13,382 bases of DNA from an uncultured Lachnospiraceae bacterium (GTDB lineage: Bacteria > Bacillota > Clostridia > Lachnospirales > Lachnospiraceae), in NCBI GenBank assembly GCA_910580005.1, contig CAJTXH010000080.1, forward strand, positions 1-13,382. Direction: 5' to 3'. The first letter of the stretch is position 1, and the number at the start of each line of letters is the position of its first letter. The notes under the pieces are model-generated. The model had not been told where the DNA came from. It did not search any database and worked only from the letters and a program-made list of their open reading frames with translations. The position numbers were made by a program, and so were the translations under genes. This document shows positions 6,325 to 13,382 of this stretch, one piece after another.

Positions 6325-7026
6325 ATGCAGTATATTTTGATTGCAGATGATAATCCAGACATTACAGATATACTTTCTGTATATGTGAAAAAAGAAGGGT
6401 ATGAACCAGTGGTTGCCAAGGATGGAGTAGAGGCAGAAAAATTTTATGAGAGCTATAAACCTTCAGCACTCCTTCTGGATGTTATGATGCCATTAAAAGA
6501 TGGTTATGAGGTATGTAAAAGTATACGCAGGAAATCAAGTGTGCCAATAATACTTATTACTGCACGTGGTGAAGATTATGATAAGATAATGGGGCTGGAT
6601 ATAGGGGCGGATGATTATATAGTAAAGCCTTTCAGTCCAAGTGAAGTTATGGCGAGGCTCAGGGCAGTGCTGCGGAGATTTGTTGCTACAGAGGTATCAG
6701 AAAATTCTGATACAATACTCAGGATTAACAATATGACTGTAAATCTTGAAGAATATTCATTTATGATAGGTGACAAGAAAGTACCACTTACAAAAAAAGA
6801 GATTGAAACTATGTGGACACTGGCAAGCAACCCTAATAAAGTTTTTACCAGGGACAACCTTCTTGACAGCCTGTGGGGTTATGATTATTATGGTGACAGC
6901 AGGACAGTTGACTCGCATATAAAAAGGCTGCGTGCCAAAATTGATACAATAGAGCACCCGGCATGGAGCATTAAGACAATATGGGGAGTAGGGTATAAAT
7001 TTGAGATAAATGATAGTGATGTATAG
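6325..7026 (+). CDS. OmpR/PhoB-type response regulator
   Basis: This cytosolic transcription factor is controlled by phosphorylation, presumably by the kinase encoded next to it. The protein is 233 residues. The receiver domain (about 1-115) has acidic D8 and D9, phospho-acceptor D52 in LLLDVMMP, T79 in LITAR, and K101 in IVKPF. All key residues are intact. The C-terminal winged helix (about 130-230) carries LTKKEIETMWTLA, FTRDNLLDSLWGYDYYGDSRTVDSHIKRLRAKI (split over the recognition helix) and IKTIWGVGYKF, typical of the OmpR class. GAGGTG lies 6 nt before the ATG at 6325. An in-frame ATG at 6286 would add 13 residues outside the domain and is rejected. The kinase gene starts 17 nt after the stop. 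The DNA target is unknown; the divergent Ig-like gene and its own operon are natural candidates. Confidence 0.95.
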   Translation: MQYILIADDNPDITDILSVYVKKEGYEPVVAKDGVEAEKFYESYKPSALLLDVMMPLKDGYEVCKSIRRKSSVPIILITARGEDYDKIMGLDIGADDYIVKPFSPSEVMARLRAVLRRFVATEVSENSDTILRINNMTVNLEEYSFMIGDKKVPLTKKEIETMWTLASNPNKVFTRDNLLDSLWGYDYYGDSRTVDSHIKRLRAKIDTIEHPAWSIKTIWGVGYKFEINDSDV

Positions 7027-7043
7027 GCAGAAAGGTCCAGCAT

Positions 7044-8585
7044 ATGTATAAAAGGATAAAAGATATATGGAATAGGTTCCTTAAGAAGTCGCATATTAAA
7101 AAGATATGGATGTTTATAATTAAAAGTGATATTGTAGTAAAAATATATTTATCCTTTACATTTGTACTTGTGCTTACAAGCCTGCTCACAGGGGTTATAT
7201 TTATCAGGTTATACAGGCAGAATTATATACGTTCATATTCAGAACTTCTTGCGAAACAGGGGCGCAGGATTGCAAGGAGGGTAGCCAGCTTCGAAAGGAA
7301 GGGGAGAATTGAACAATTTCAGAAGTATAGTACATATATTGATGAAATTGAAGGCGCAGAAAATACTGATGTATGGATAATTGCCAATGAAGATGCGGAA
7401 AAGCCGCTTAATGAAGAATATACTATGGATACATCTAATGCTGTGCTGGATGATTCATATGATGTGCTTGATGCTGCATATAAAGGAAAAATTTCTTCCA
7501 GTTCAAGCTTTGATGATATTTATGGAATGGTTACATTAAGGGTTGCTGTCCCTGTTTATAATAAAGAAACAGGCGAGGCAAGTGGCGCTATTATGATGGT
7601 GTCCATGATTGACAAGCAGACTATGGGCATTGATAAGGGGACTGGCCTTATAATTTCAAGCCTGTTATTGTCATTCCTGGTATCATTTGTTGTTGCCTTT
7701 TTATTTTCACAATATCTTTCAAAGCCTCTTGCAAAAATCAGCAGGAATATAAACAGGATTTCAAAAGGCGATTATTCCTCAATAGCGCCTAAAAAGCCGC
7801 AGACGCAGCTTGGAAGGATTGAAACCACACTTGACAGGCTTGCCATACAGCTTGGACAGGCTGAGAAGGAACGGGAAAGCTTAGAGCAGGCCAGAAGGGA
7901 CTTTTTTGCGAATGTATCACATGAGCTGAGGACTCCTATTACTGTTATGCGTGGCTATACAGAAACACTGAATGATGGTGTTATTACTGATACAGATGCA
8001 GTAGAAGACATGTACCAGCGTATGTTATCTGAGTGCCAGGGCATGGAAAGGCTTGTAGGAGACTTGTTTATATTATCCAAAATGCAGAATCCTGACTTCC
8101 AGGTAGAGAAAGAGCCAGTAAGCCTTATGCAGGTATTTGGTGATATAGGCAGAAGCAGCAAAGTAATAGGCAGAGAAAAAAATATACAGTTTAAAAGCAG
8201 TTTCCCGGAAAATGACCCATGTATGGTGCTTGGTGATTATGTGCGCCTGCGCCAGATGTTTCTTATAATAATAAATAATGCAGTTAAGTTCTCACATGAA
8301 AACGGAATTATAAAAACAGGGATATACAAGAACGGGGGGAAACTCCATATAAGCATTGAAGATGAGGGCGTTGGGATATCTGAAGAAGAACTGCCGTTTA
8401 TATTTGAGAAATTTTATAAGTCAAAATTAAAGCAGAATGAAAAAGGGACAGGTCTTGGGCTTATGATTGCAAGGCAGATAGCATTAAAACATGGTGGGAC
8501 AGTATCAGTACAGAGTGAAAAAGGCAGGGGGACAAAGTTTACATTTGTGTTTGACGAATGTACTTCGATGGAAGAGTATGAGTAA
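7044..8585 (+). CDS. Membrane sensor histidine kinase
   Basis: The 513-residue kinase has a transmembrane helix at about 31-54, an extracytoplasmic sensing region of about 145 residues (55-198, PAS-like in size), a second helix at about 200-224, a HAMP linker (about 225-277), and a complete kinase core. The H-box FFANVSHELRTP carries H293. The N-box has N411/N412 in IINNAVKFS, the G1 box is DEGVGIS (440-446), the F-box FEKFYK, and the G2 box GTGLGL (468-473). Nothing essential is missing, so it should autophosphorylate and pass phosphate to the regulator encoded 17 nt upstream. The cytosolic N-terminus is unusually basic (MYKRIKDIWNRFLKKSHIKK). The last 8 nt overlap the glycosyltransferase gene. 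The stimulus cannot be read from sequence; the neighbouring genes suggest an envelope signal. Confidence 0.95.
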   Translation: MYKRIKDIWNRFLKKSHIKKIWMFIIKSDIVVKIYLSFTFVLVLTSLLTGVIFIRLYRQNYIRSYSELLAKQGRRIARRVASFERKGRIEQFQKYSTYIDEIEGAENTDVWIIANEDAEKPLNEEYTMDTSNAVLDDSYDVLDAAYKGKISSSSSFDDIYGMVTLRVAVPVYNKETGEASGAIMMVSMIDKQTMGIDKGTGLIISSLLLSFLVSFVVAFLFSQYLSKPLAKISRNINRISKGDYSSIAPKKPQTQLGRIETTLDRLAIQLGQAEKERESLEQARRDFFANVSHELRTPITVMRGYTETLNDGVITDTDAVEDMYQRMLSECQGMERLVGDLFILSKMQNPDFQVEKEPVSLMQVFGDIGRSSKVIGREKNIQFKSSFPENDPCMVLGDYVRLRQMFLIIINNAVKFSHENGIIKTGIYKNGGKLHISIEDEGVGISEEELPFIFEKFYKSKLKQNEKGTGLGLMIARQIALKHGGTVSVQSEKGRGTKFTFVFDECTSMEEYE

Positions 8586-10158
8586 TATGAAACAAAAAAT
8601 TATTTCTAAAACTAACTTAGCTGGTTTATTATTTATTGTGATTGTGGCTTTAGGTGTTTTTGTAAGAGTATATAAGTTTGGAAGCCTTCCAGAAGGAATA
8701 AACCAGGATGAGGCATATGCAGGATATGAGGCATATTCACTTTTAAAATATGGCAAAGATTCATATGGTTATAGCTTTCCAGTATATTTTATTGCATGGG
8801 GCAGTGGAATGAATGTGCTGGAGTCATATCTTATGATTCCTTTTATTGCAATGTTTGGCCTTAGCACATGGGTTATAAGGCTTCCGCAGCTTATTATGGC
8901 AGTTATTACACTTATAATGTGTTATCTGGTTATGAAACATCTTTTTAATGAGAAGGCGGGTCTTCTGGCTATGTTCATACTTGCAGTAGTACCATGGCAT
9001 ATTATGCTTTCAAGATGGGCGCTTGAATCTAACCTTGCGCCAGCTTTTCTTATGGCTGGTTTCTGCTTTTTTGTAAAAGGCATGGACAAACAGGTGTATT
9101 ATATTGTATCAGCTGTAATGTATGGTCTTTCGTTGTATGCTTATGCAACAATATGGCCATTTGTACCACTTATAATTTTTTTAGAGATTGTTTATGCAAT
9201 ATACAGAAAGAAAATAAGAGTAGATAAATATACAATTACATCTTTTATAGTGCTTTTTATAATGGCACTGCCATTACTTTTGTTTCTGCTTGTAAATAAA
9301 GGTTATATAGATGAAATTAAACTTGGGTTTATATCAGTGCCAAAGCTTTTATATATGCGCTCTGGAGAAATTTCATTAAAGAATATACCAGGGAATTTTA
9401 AAAATATATGTAATATTATGGTACAGCAGACAGACGGGCTTATTACCAATGTATATAATGATTATGGGATTTTTTTCAGGATTACGCTCATATTGTCCGC
9501 TGCTGGAATGTTCTTTATTATATTTAATACTATAAAGGAGATTAAGGAAGAAAAGAATGCCAGTATTCCGCAGCTTTTGCTTTTAATACAGTTTATTGGT
9601 GGTTTCTTTCTTACACTTCTTGTACAGGTTAATGTAAACAGGGCAAATAGTATTATGATACCTGTTATACTTATTGCTGTATATGGTCTGTGTGAAATAA
9701 CCAGCCTGCTGAAGTCCGGGCTTTTATTATGGGTAGTGGCAGCAGTATACTTTATATTATCTGCCAATTTTGCCCAGGCGTACTTTAAAAATTATAATAA
9801 TGATGCTGGATATGCATTTAGCGTGGGCTTTGAAGAAGCAATGCAATTTGCAAAGGAAAACAGCAATGATAATAGTACGGTATATGTTACCCCTTCAGTT
9901 TCACAGTCAAGAGTTATGTTTTATAGTAAAATACCTGTTGATAAGTATATTAATACAGTAGTTTACAATAATTATCCAGGTGCATTTATGGGAACAGATT
10001 CATTTGGTGAATTTTGTATGGACTTTGATATATATAATAATATAGATACAGAAGGCATTTATATACTGGATGCAGGTACAGATATATCTGTACTTATACA
10101 GGCAGGATTTGAAACCAGCCAGTATGGTTATTATACCGTTGCCATACATAAACATTGA
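8578..10158 (+). CDS. GT-C family membrane glycosyltransferase (ArnT/PMT-like)
   Basis: This 526-residue, highly hydrophobic protein has roughly ten or more membrane segments and resembles family 39/83-type glycosyltransferases, which move sugars from a polyprenyl-phosphate donor to an acceptor outside the membrane. After the first helix (about 13-31) comes FGSLPEGINQDEAYAGYEAY, whose D44-E45 fits the conserved acidic motif of the first external loop. A short external domain occupies about 430-526. The acceptor may be a wall polymer, a lipid or a protein. The start is ambiguous: ATG at 8578 overlaps the kinase gene, and ATG at 8587 lies just after its stop. Neither has a strong ribosome binding site (GGAAGAG nearby), which suggests translation coupled to the kinase. 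Co-transcription with the two-component system is likely. No clear terminator follows. Confidence 0.85.
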   Translation: MSNMKQKIISKTNLAGLLFIVIVALGVFVRVYKFGSLPEGINQDEAYAGYEAYSLLKYGKDSYGYSFPVYFIAWGSGMNVLESYLMIPFIAMFGLSTWVIRLPQLIMAVITLIMCYLVMKHLFNEKAGLLAMFILAVVPWHIMLSRWALESNLAPAFLMAGFCFFVKGMDKQVYYIVSAVMYGLSLYAYATIWPFVPLIIFLEIVYAIYRKKIRVDKYTITSFIVLFIMALPLLLFLLVNKGYIDEIKLGFISVPKLLYMRSGEISLKNIPGNFKNICNIMVQQTDGLITNVYNDYGIFFRITLILSAAGMFFIIFNTIKEIKEEKNASIPQLLLLIQFIGGFFLTLLVQVNVNRANSIMIPVILIAVYGLCEITSLLKSGLLLWVVAAVYFILSANFAQAYFKNYNNDAGYAFSVGFEEAMQFAKENSNDNSTVYVTPSVSQSRVMFYSKIPVDKYINTVVYNNYPGAFMGTDSFGEFCMDFDIYNNIDTEGIYILDAGTDISVLIQAGFETSQYGYYTVAIHKH

Positions 10159-10202
10159 AAAAGAGGCTGTTTTTTATCAAAAATATGAGTTTTACTGATT
10201 TA

Positions 10203-10232
10203 TTACTATTAAGCCGTAAGGCTGGATAGTAA
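10203..10232 (+). repeat. Hairpin between glycosyltransferase and 6S RNA
   Basis: TTACTAT (10203-10209) pairs with ATAGTAA (10226-10232), and inside it AGCC (10212-10215) pairs with GGCT (10220-10223) around a GTAA tetraloop. No T-run follows, so it is not a standard intrinsic terminator. It may protect the 3' end of the upstream transcript. Confidence 0.4.
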
Positions 10233-10236
10233 CAAA

Positions 10237-10253
10237 GATAACTGGAAATTATA
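10237..10253 (+). repeat. 17-nt repeat GATAACTGGAAATTATA, copy 2
   Basis: Identical to 133-149. It lies directly upstream of the 6S RNA promoter. A partly matching inverted copy follows it (GGAAATTA at 10244-10251 against TAATTTCC at 10266-10273), so the 6S -35 region lies within a local inverted repeat. Confidence 0.45.
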
Positions 10254-10262
10254 AATTTATAG

Positions 10263-10291
10263 TTGTAATTTCCGCAAAAAATGTATATACT
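10263..10291 (+). promoter_or_regulatory. Predicted sigma-A promoter for 6S RNA
   Basis: TTGTAA (10263-10268) and TATACT (10286-10291) are 17 nt apart. The predicted transcription start at about 10299 coincides with the first base of the 6S closing stem, so promoter and RNA support each other. Confidence 0.75.
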
Positions 10292-10298
10292 ATATTGT

Positions 10299-10490
10299 AG
10301 AAAGATTTCCTGGGGTGTTCGATACTCCTGATATTTTGAACCTACACCTATTGATTGGGATTCCTATATTTTTGTATTGATGCCATGCCTCCTCTGAGTG
10401 GAAGGCAGATATGCAGATGCGGTTGCCCACCTGGCTTAATTGCTAGGACTCAAAATTCAGGAACCGGCATTTTGGGGGTCTTCTTTAGTT
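10299..10490 (+). ncRNA. ssrS: 6S RNA
   Basis: 6S RNA mimics an open promoter and binds the housekeeping RNA polymerase holoenzyme, dampening transcription when growth slows. The sequence starts with a TTTCCTGGGGTGTTCG element and ends with GGCATTTTGGGGGTCTTC. These ends pair in a long closing stem: from CCTGGGGTG outward against CATTTTGGGGG, then AGAA with TTCT after one bulged U. This matches the family's layout, in which 5' TGAGATGTTCG pairs with 3' GGCATCTCGG in E. coli. The unpaired-looking stretches around 10320-10345 and 10436-10462 would form the central bubble, and the middle (about 10380-10433) forms the terminal arm. Length is about 190 nt, normal for the family. A matching promoter lies upstream and a terminator at 10505-10531. 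Boundaries are estimated to within a few bases. Confidence 0.85.
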
Positions 10491-10504
10491 TGTTTTTTCA
10501 GTCA

Positions 10505-10531
10505 GGGGGCTTGTAAACAAGCCCCTTTTTT
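10505..10531 (+). terminator. Intrinsic terminator after 6S RNA
   Basis: GGGGCTTG (10506-10513) and CAAGCCCC (10518-10525) form an 8-bp GC-rich stem with a TAAA loop, followed by six T residues. It ends the 6S precursor and separates it from the aldolase gene. Confidence 0.9.
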
Positions 10532-10554
10532 GATAGAATTATAAAGCTGTAGCA

Positions 10555-10584
10555 CCAGGACGTGCAGGCTGTGGCACGCTCTGG
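10555..10584 (+). promoter_or_regulatory. Leader hairpin upstream of the aldolase gene
   Basis: CCAGGACGTGC (10555-10565) pairs with GCACGCTCTGG (10574-10584) around an 8-nt loop, with one A-C mismatch and one G-U pair. It ends about 12 nt before the AAAGGAGG ribosome binding site. It could be an operator or a leader RNA structure that adjusts translation or stability. No T-run follows, so it is not a terminator. I found no clear promoter for this operon between 10532 and 10600. Confidence 0.4.
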
Positions 10585-10610
10585 CATGGAATAACAAAGG
10601 AGGTAAAGAC

Positions 10611-11585
10611 ATGGCACAGAAAGGCAATTTACTTACATTCCGCCCGGATATAAAAGTGGTGGATGCAACTATAAGGGACGGAGGTCTTGTAAACGATTTT
10701 AATTTTACGGATGATTTTGTAAAGGATTTATATAAAGCTAATGTAAAGGCAAAAGTTGATTATATGGAGTTTGGATACCGTGCTGATAAGGAAATGTTTG
10801 ATGTAGAAAGTTTTGGCAAGTGGAAATTTTCATCAGATGATGATATACGCAGCATAGTGGGAGATAACAATACAGAATTGAAAATTTCAGTTATGGCTGA
10901 CACAGGACGCTGTAATTATAAAGAAGACATACGTGAACGGAGTGAAAGCCCGGTTGACCTTATACGTATAGCCACATATGTGAATACAATGCCAGCCGCA
11001 CTTGATATGATAGAAGATGCCTATAAAAAGGGATATGAAACAACATGTAATATAATGGCAATATCTAATGCAAAAGAGTCAGATATAGCTGCTGCACTTG
11101 GGATGCTTGGACAGAGCCCTGTAGACGGCATATATATTGTAGACAGCTATGGCTCAATATATCCTGAACAGATAAGGCTTATTGCAGAGCAGTATATGGA
11201 AATTGGTGAGAAGTATAATAAATATATTGGCATACATGCCCATAACAACCAGCAGCTTGCATTTGCCAATACAATAGAGGCATGTGCGCAGGGGGTTTCT
11301 TACCTTGATGCGACCATGAGCGGAATGGGGCGTGGTGCAGGCAACTGCCCTATGGAACTGCTTCTTGGTTTCCTTAAGAACCCTAAGTATAAATTATTCC
11401 CTGTAATCCAGTTTATTGAAAATAATATCGTTCCCCTGAAAGAATCAGGCGTTGAATGGGGATTTGACATACCATACCTGCTTACAGGATATTTAAACCA
11501 GCATCCAAGGACTGCCATTGCAGCTATGAAAGAAGGCCGTAAGGACTATTCAGAATTTTATAAAGAAATAATTGACAAAGACTGA
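10611..11585 (+). CDS. DRE-TIM metallolyase-family aldolase of unknown substrate
   Basis: The 324-residue cytosolic protein belongs to the HMGL-like superfamily (isopropylmalate synthase, HMG-CoA lyase and 4-hydroxy-2-oxovalerate aldolase). These are metal-dependent TIM barrels that make or break C-C bonds next to a 2-keto acid. The first strand carries DATIRDGG (18-25) with R22 and D23. Metal ligands are H209 and H211 in GIHAHNN. VDSYG (177-181) and GMGRGAGNCP (238-247) are further family marks. Where 4-hydroxy-2-oxovalerate aldolases have a catalytic His after RDGM, this protein has RDGGLVNDF, so the reaction probably differs. Related RDGG-xxN proteins occur near surface-polysaccharide genes, which fits this region. 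A strong AAAGGAGGT site sets the start. murI follows after 31 nt, suggesting an operon. Confidence 0.85.
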   Translation: MAQKGNLLTFRPDIKVVDATIRDGGLVNDFNFTDDFVKDLYKANVKAKVDYMEFGYRADKEMFDVESFGKWKFSSDDDIRSIVGDNNTELKISVMADTGRCNYKEDIRERSESPVDLIRIATYVNTMPAALDMIEDAYKKGYETTCNIMAISNAKESDIAAALGMLGQSPVDGIYIVDSYGSIYPEQIRLIAEQYMEIGEKYNKYIGIHAHNNQQLAFANTIEACAQGVSYLDATMSGMGRGAGNCPMELLLGFLKNPKYKLFPVIQFIENNIVPLKESGVEWGFDIPYLLTGYLNQHPRTAIAAMKEGRKDYSEFYKEIIDKD

Positions 11586-11616
11586 CATAAAAAGCAGCGC
11601 AGAAATGGGGATTTTT

Positions 11617-12396
11617 ATGGAAAATAGTATAAAACCTATAGGTGTGTTTGACTCTGGCGTTGGTGGCATAAGTGTTTTAAGGGAACTTGTAGGACAGATG
11701 CCAGGTGAAGATTTTATATATTTTGGGGATTCTGTGCATGCACCATATGGGACAAAGCCTTTAGAGGAAGTAAGGCAGCTTACAATTACTAATGTGCGTT
11801 TTCTTCTGGAAAGTGGGGCAAAGTCGATAGTAGTCGCCTGCAATACTGCCACAAGTGCAGCCGTTGCACAGCTTAGGAAGATGTACCCAGATGTGCCGCT
11901 TGTAGGTATAGAACCTGCGATTAAGCCTGCAGCAATGTATAAAGAAGATTCATGCGTAGTCGTTATGGCGACCCCTATGACATTAAAACAGGAAAAGTTC
12001 CAGAACCTGATGCAACAGTATAAAAACATGGCTGATATAGTGCCGCTGCCCTGCCCCGGGCTTATGGAATTTGTAGAGCATGGCGTACTTGGCGGTGAAG
12101 AATTAACCAGATATCTTGAAGTGCTGTTTGCTTCTGTTAATAACAAAAAAATTGATTCAATAGTGCTTGGATGTACCCATTACCCGTTTGTTAAGGATGT
12201 AATACAAGGGATTGCAGGGGATAGGGTAATGATATTTGATGGCGGTGAGGGTACTGCACGTGAAATGAAACGCAGGCTTAAGGAGGCAGGGCTTTTAAAC
12301 CAAAGCGGCAAAAAAGGCAGCGTAAAATTTATAAACAGCCTGGATACAGATGATGAATTAAAGCTTTGCAGGTTTCTTCTTACATATAAAAGATAA
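11617..12396 (+). CDS. murI: Glutamate racemase
   Basis: This cytosolic, cofactor-independent enzyme interconverts L- and D-glutamate and supplies D-glutamate for peptidoglycan. The protein is 259 residues, typical for the family. Motifs are GVFDSGVGG (9-17) with D12 and S13, YFGDSVHAPYG (35-45), the first catalytic cysteine C75 in ACNTAT, and the second, C186, with H188 in LGCTHYP. All catalytic residues are present. I chose the ATG at 11617, with TGGGGA 5 nt upstream, because longer in-frame starts overlap the aldolase gene and add sequence outside the family. It lies between the aldolase and a MATE exporter on one strand with no terminators between them, so the three are probably co-transcribed. 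Confidence 0.95.
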   Translation: MENSIKPIGVFDSGVGGISVLRELVGQMPGEDFIYFGDSVHAPYGTKPLEEVRQLTITNVRFLLESGAKSIVVACNTATSAAVAQLRKMYPDVPLVGIEPAIKPAAMYKEDSCVVVMATPMTLKQEKFQNLMQQYKNMADIVPLPCPGLMEFVEHGVLGGEELTRYLEVLFASVNNKKIDSIVLGCTHYPFVKDVIQGIAGDRVMIFDGGEGTAREMKRRLKEAGLLNQSGKKGSVKFINSLDTDDELKLCRFLLTYKR

Positions 12397-12436
12397 ATTA
12401 TATTTACAAATTATAGAAAGCGGGCAGTATATTACC

Positions 12437-13382
12437 ATGTCACAGGAAAGTAAAAATTTTTATAGAAAAACATTAGCACTTGTAATACCTATGGCGCTCC
12501 AGAACCTTATCAATGCAGGGATTTCTTCTATTGATGTAATTATGCTTGGTAAAGTAGGGGAAAAGGTGCTTTCTGGTGCTTCCCTGGGAGCACAGGTACA
12601 GTTTATAATGGGGCTTCTGCTATTTGGCGTTACTTCAGGTGCTGCTGTGCTTATGGCCCAGTACTGGGGTAAACGTGATATGCGCTCAATTGAAACAGTA
12701 TTTTCCATAGCAGTAAAAATTGCACTGGCAGCAGGTGTCATGTTTACAATTGCAGCACTGGCAGTGCCGCAGGTGTTAATGTCATTTTTTACAAATGATG
12801 ATGAAGTAATGGCAAACGGGGTCTTGTATCTCAGGGTTGTGGGCTTTTCCTATATACCTAATGCATTAACTATGATTTACCTTAATTCCATAAGGAGTAT
12901 GGAAAAGGTAGGCATAGGTTTAATAACGTATTTCTTTTCATTAATTACTAATATAATAGTTAATGCGCTGCTTATTTTTGGGTACTTTGGTTTTCCAAAA
13001 CTTGGCGTAATGGGTGCTGCTGCTGGTACTGTTGCAGCAAGGATAGTTGAATTTATAGTTGTATTAATATATGATAAAAAATTTAATGATGTATTTACAT
13101 TCCACTTAAAATATCTTAAAATTAGGAACAAAGGGCTGGAAAGCGATTTCTTAAAAATTTCAGCGCCAGTAATTGCTAATGAACTTATGTGGGGGCTGGG
13201 GCTTTCAACAATGGCTGCCATAATTGGGCATCTTGGAAGTGCTGCAACTGCTGCCAATTCCGTAGCCCAGGTATGCCGCAATCTTGCAACGGTTATAGCA
13301 TTTGGTGTTGCCAATGCTGCTGCTGTAATGATTGGAAAGGCTATAGGTGAAGGAAATAAAGAGCTTGCTAAAGTATACGGAG
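12437..13382 (+). CDS. MATE family multidrug/sodium efflux transporter (partial, cut by window end)
   Basis: The open frame runs from ATG 12437 to the right edge, about 315 of a usual 440-460 residues. The N-terminal part has the MATE signature order: TLALVIPMALQNLINAGI in helix 1, then IDVIMLGKVGEKVLSGASLG, FGVTSGAAVLMAQYWGKRD, and a second-half start at about residue 235 (FLKISAPVIANELMWGLG). It should export drugs or metabolites across the membrane using a Na+ or H+ gradient. The substrate is not readable from sequence. The ribosome binding site (AAAGCGGG) is weak and far from the ATG. The gene begins 40 nt after murI with no terminator between, so it is likely read with the aldolase and murI. 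Antisense frames in this stretch are not real genes. Confidence 0.9.
   Translation, partial: MSQESKNFYRKTLALVIPMALQNLINAGISSIDVIMLGKVGEKVLSGASLGAQVQFIMGLLLFGVTSGAAVLMAQYWGKRDMRSIETVFSIAVKIALAAGVMFTIAALAVPQVLMSFFTNDDEVMANGVLYLRVVGFSYIPNALTMIYLNSIRSMEKVGIGLITYFFSLITNIIVNALLIFGYFGFPKLGVMGAAAGTVAARIVEFIVVLIYDKKFNDVFTFHLKYLKIRNKGLESDFLKISAPVIANELMWGLGLSTMAAIIGHLGSAATAANSVAQVCRNLATVIAFGVANAAAVMIGKAIGEGNKELAKVYG

Noticed and set aside
10159..10180. AAAAAGAGGCTGTTTTTT after the glycosyltransferase as a terminator
   Set aside because: The only pairing is A with T, with a 7-nt loop and no GC stem, so it is too weak to call as an intrinsic terminator.
11550..12146. Minus-strand 198-codon frame opposite murI
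   Set aside because: murI on the plus strand has all catalytic motifs. The antisense frame is a shadow.
12877..13314. Minus-strand frame within the MATE gene
   Set aside because: The plus strand is continuously open here and encodes MATE motifs, so the antisense frame is not a gene.

Overview
The window reads as chromosome from a low-GC Gram-positive anaerobe of the Clostridia, most likely a Lachnospiraceae member. The basis is the AT-rich base composition, heavy use of ATA and AGG codons, strong AGGAGG-type ribosome binding sites, Firmicutes-style gene content, and a clostridial-looking 6S RNA. The genus cannot be fixed from the sequence. I see no phage, insertion sequence, CRISPR array, tRNA or rRNA gene. 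This looks like core or near-core chromosome rather than a mobile island.

Layout. Positions 1-347 hold no gene, but they contain a structured hairpin region at the left edge and an inverted repeat. On the minus strand, ahcY (951-2195, S-adenosylhomocysteine hydrolase of the short archaeal/Thermotoga subtype) is followed by a small membrane/coiled-coil protein (348-911). Both are apparently read from a promoter near 2255-2282. On the plus strand come an unknown three-helix membrane protein (2492-3151), a MerR-fold coiled-coil protein resembling RacA (3176-3874), and the dTDP-rhamnose genes rfbC and rfbD (3940-5420). A strong intrinsic terminator at 5421-5461 closes this run.

A secreted Ig-like (BIG2) protein (5479-6126, minus) is divergent from an OmpR-type response regulator, a histidine kinase and a GT-C membrane glycosyltransferase (6325-10158, plus). 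The kinase and glycosyltransferase genes overlap by 8 nt. The divergent spacer carries a perfect 11-bp-arm palindrome and a good sigma-A promoter.

The 452-nt gap 10159-10610 contains a 6S RNA gene with its own promoter and terminator. After it come a DRE-TIM metallolyase-like aldolase, glutamate racemase (murI) and a MATE exporter that runs off the right edge.

How the genes may work together (inference). Much of the window serves the cell envelope: rhamnose precursor synthesis, a lipid-linked-sugar type glycosyltransferase, D-glutamate supply for peptidoglycan, and a secreted Ig-like protein. The two-component system is tied to a glycosyltransferase by gene overlap and so probably senses or controls envelope state. 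AhcY supports methyl-cycle recycling, and 6S RNA modulates RNA polymerase holoenzyme. No clearly new multi-gene system is visible. The least explained items are the kinase-glycosyltransferase coupling with its adjacent palindrome, the unassigned aldolase, and the structured left edge.
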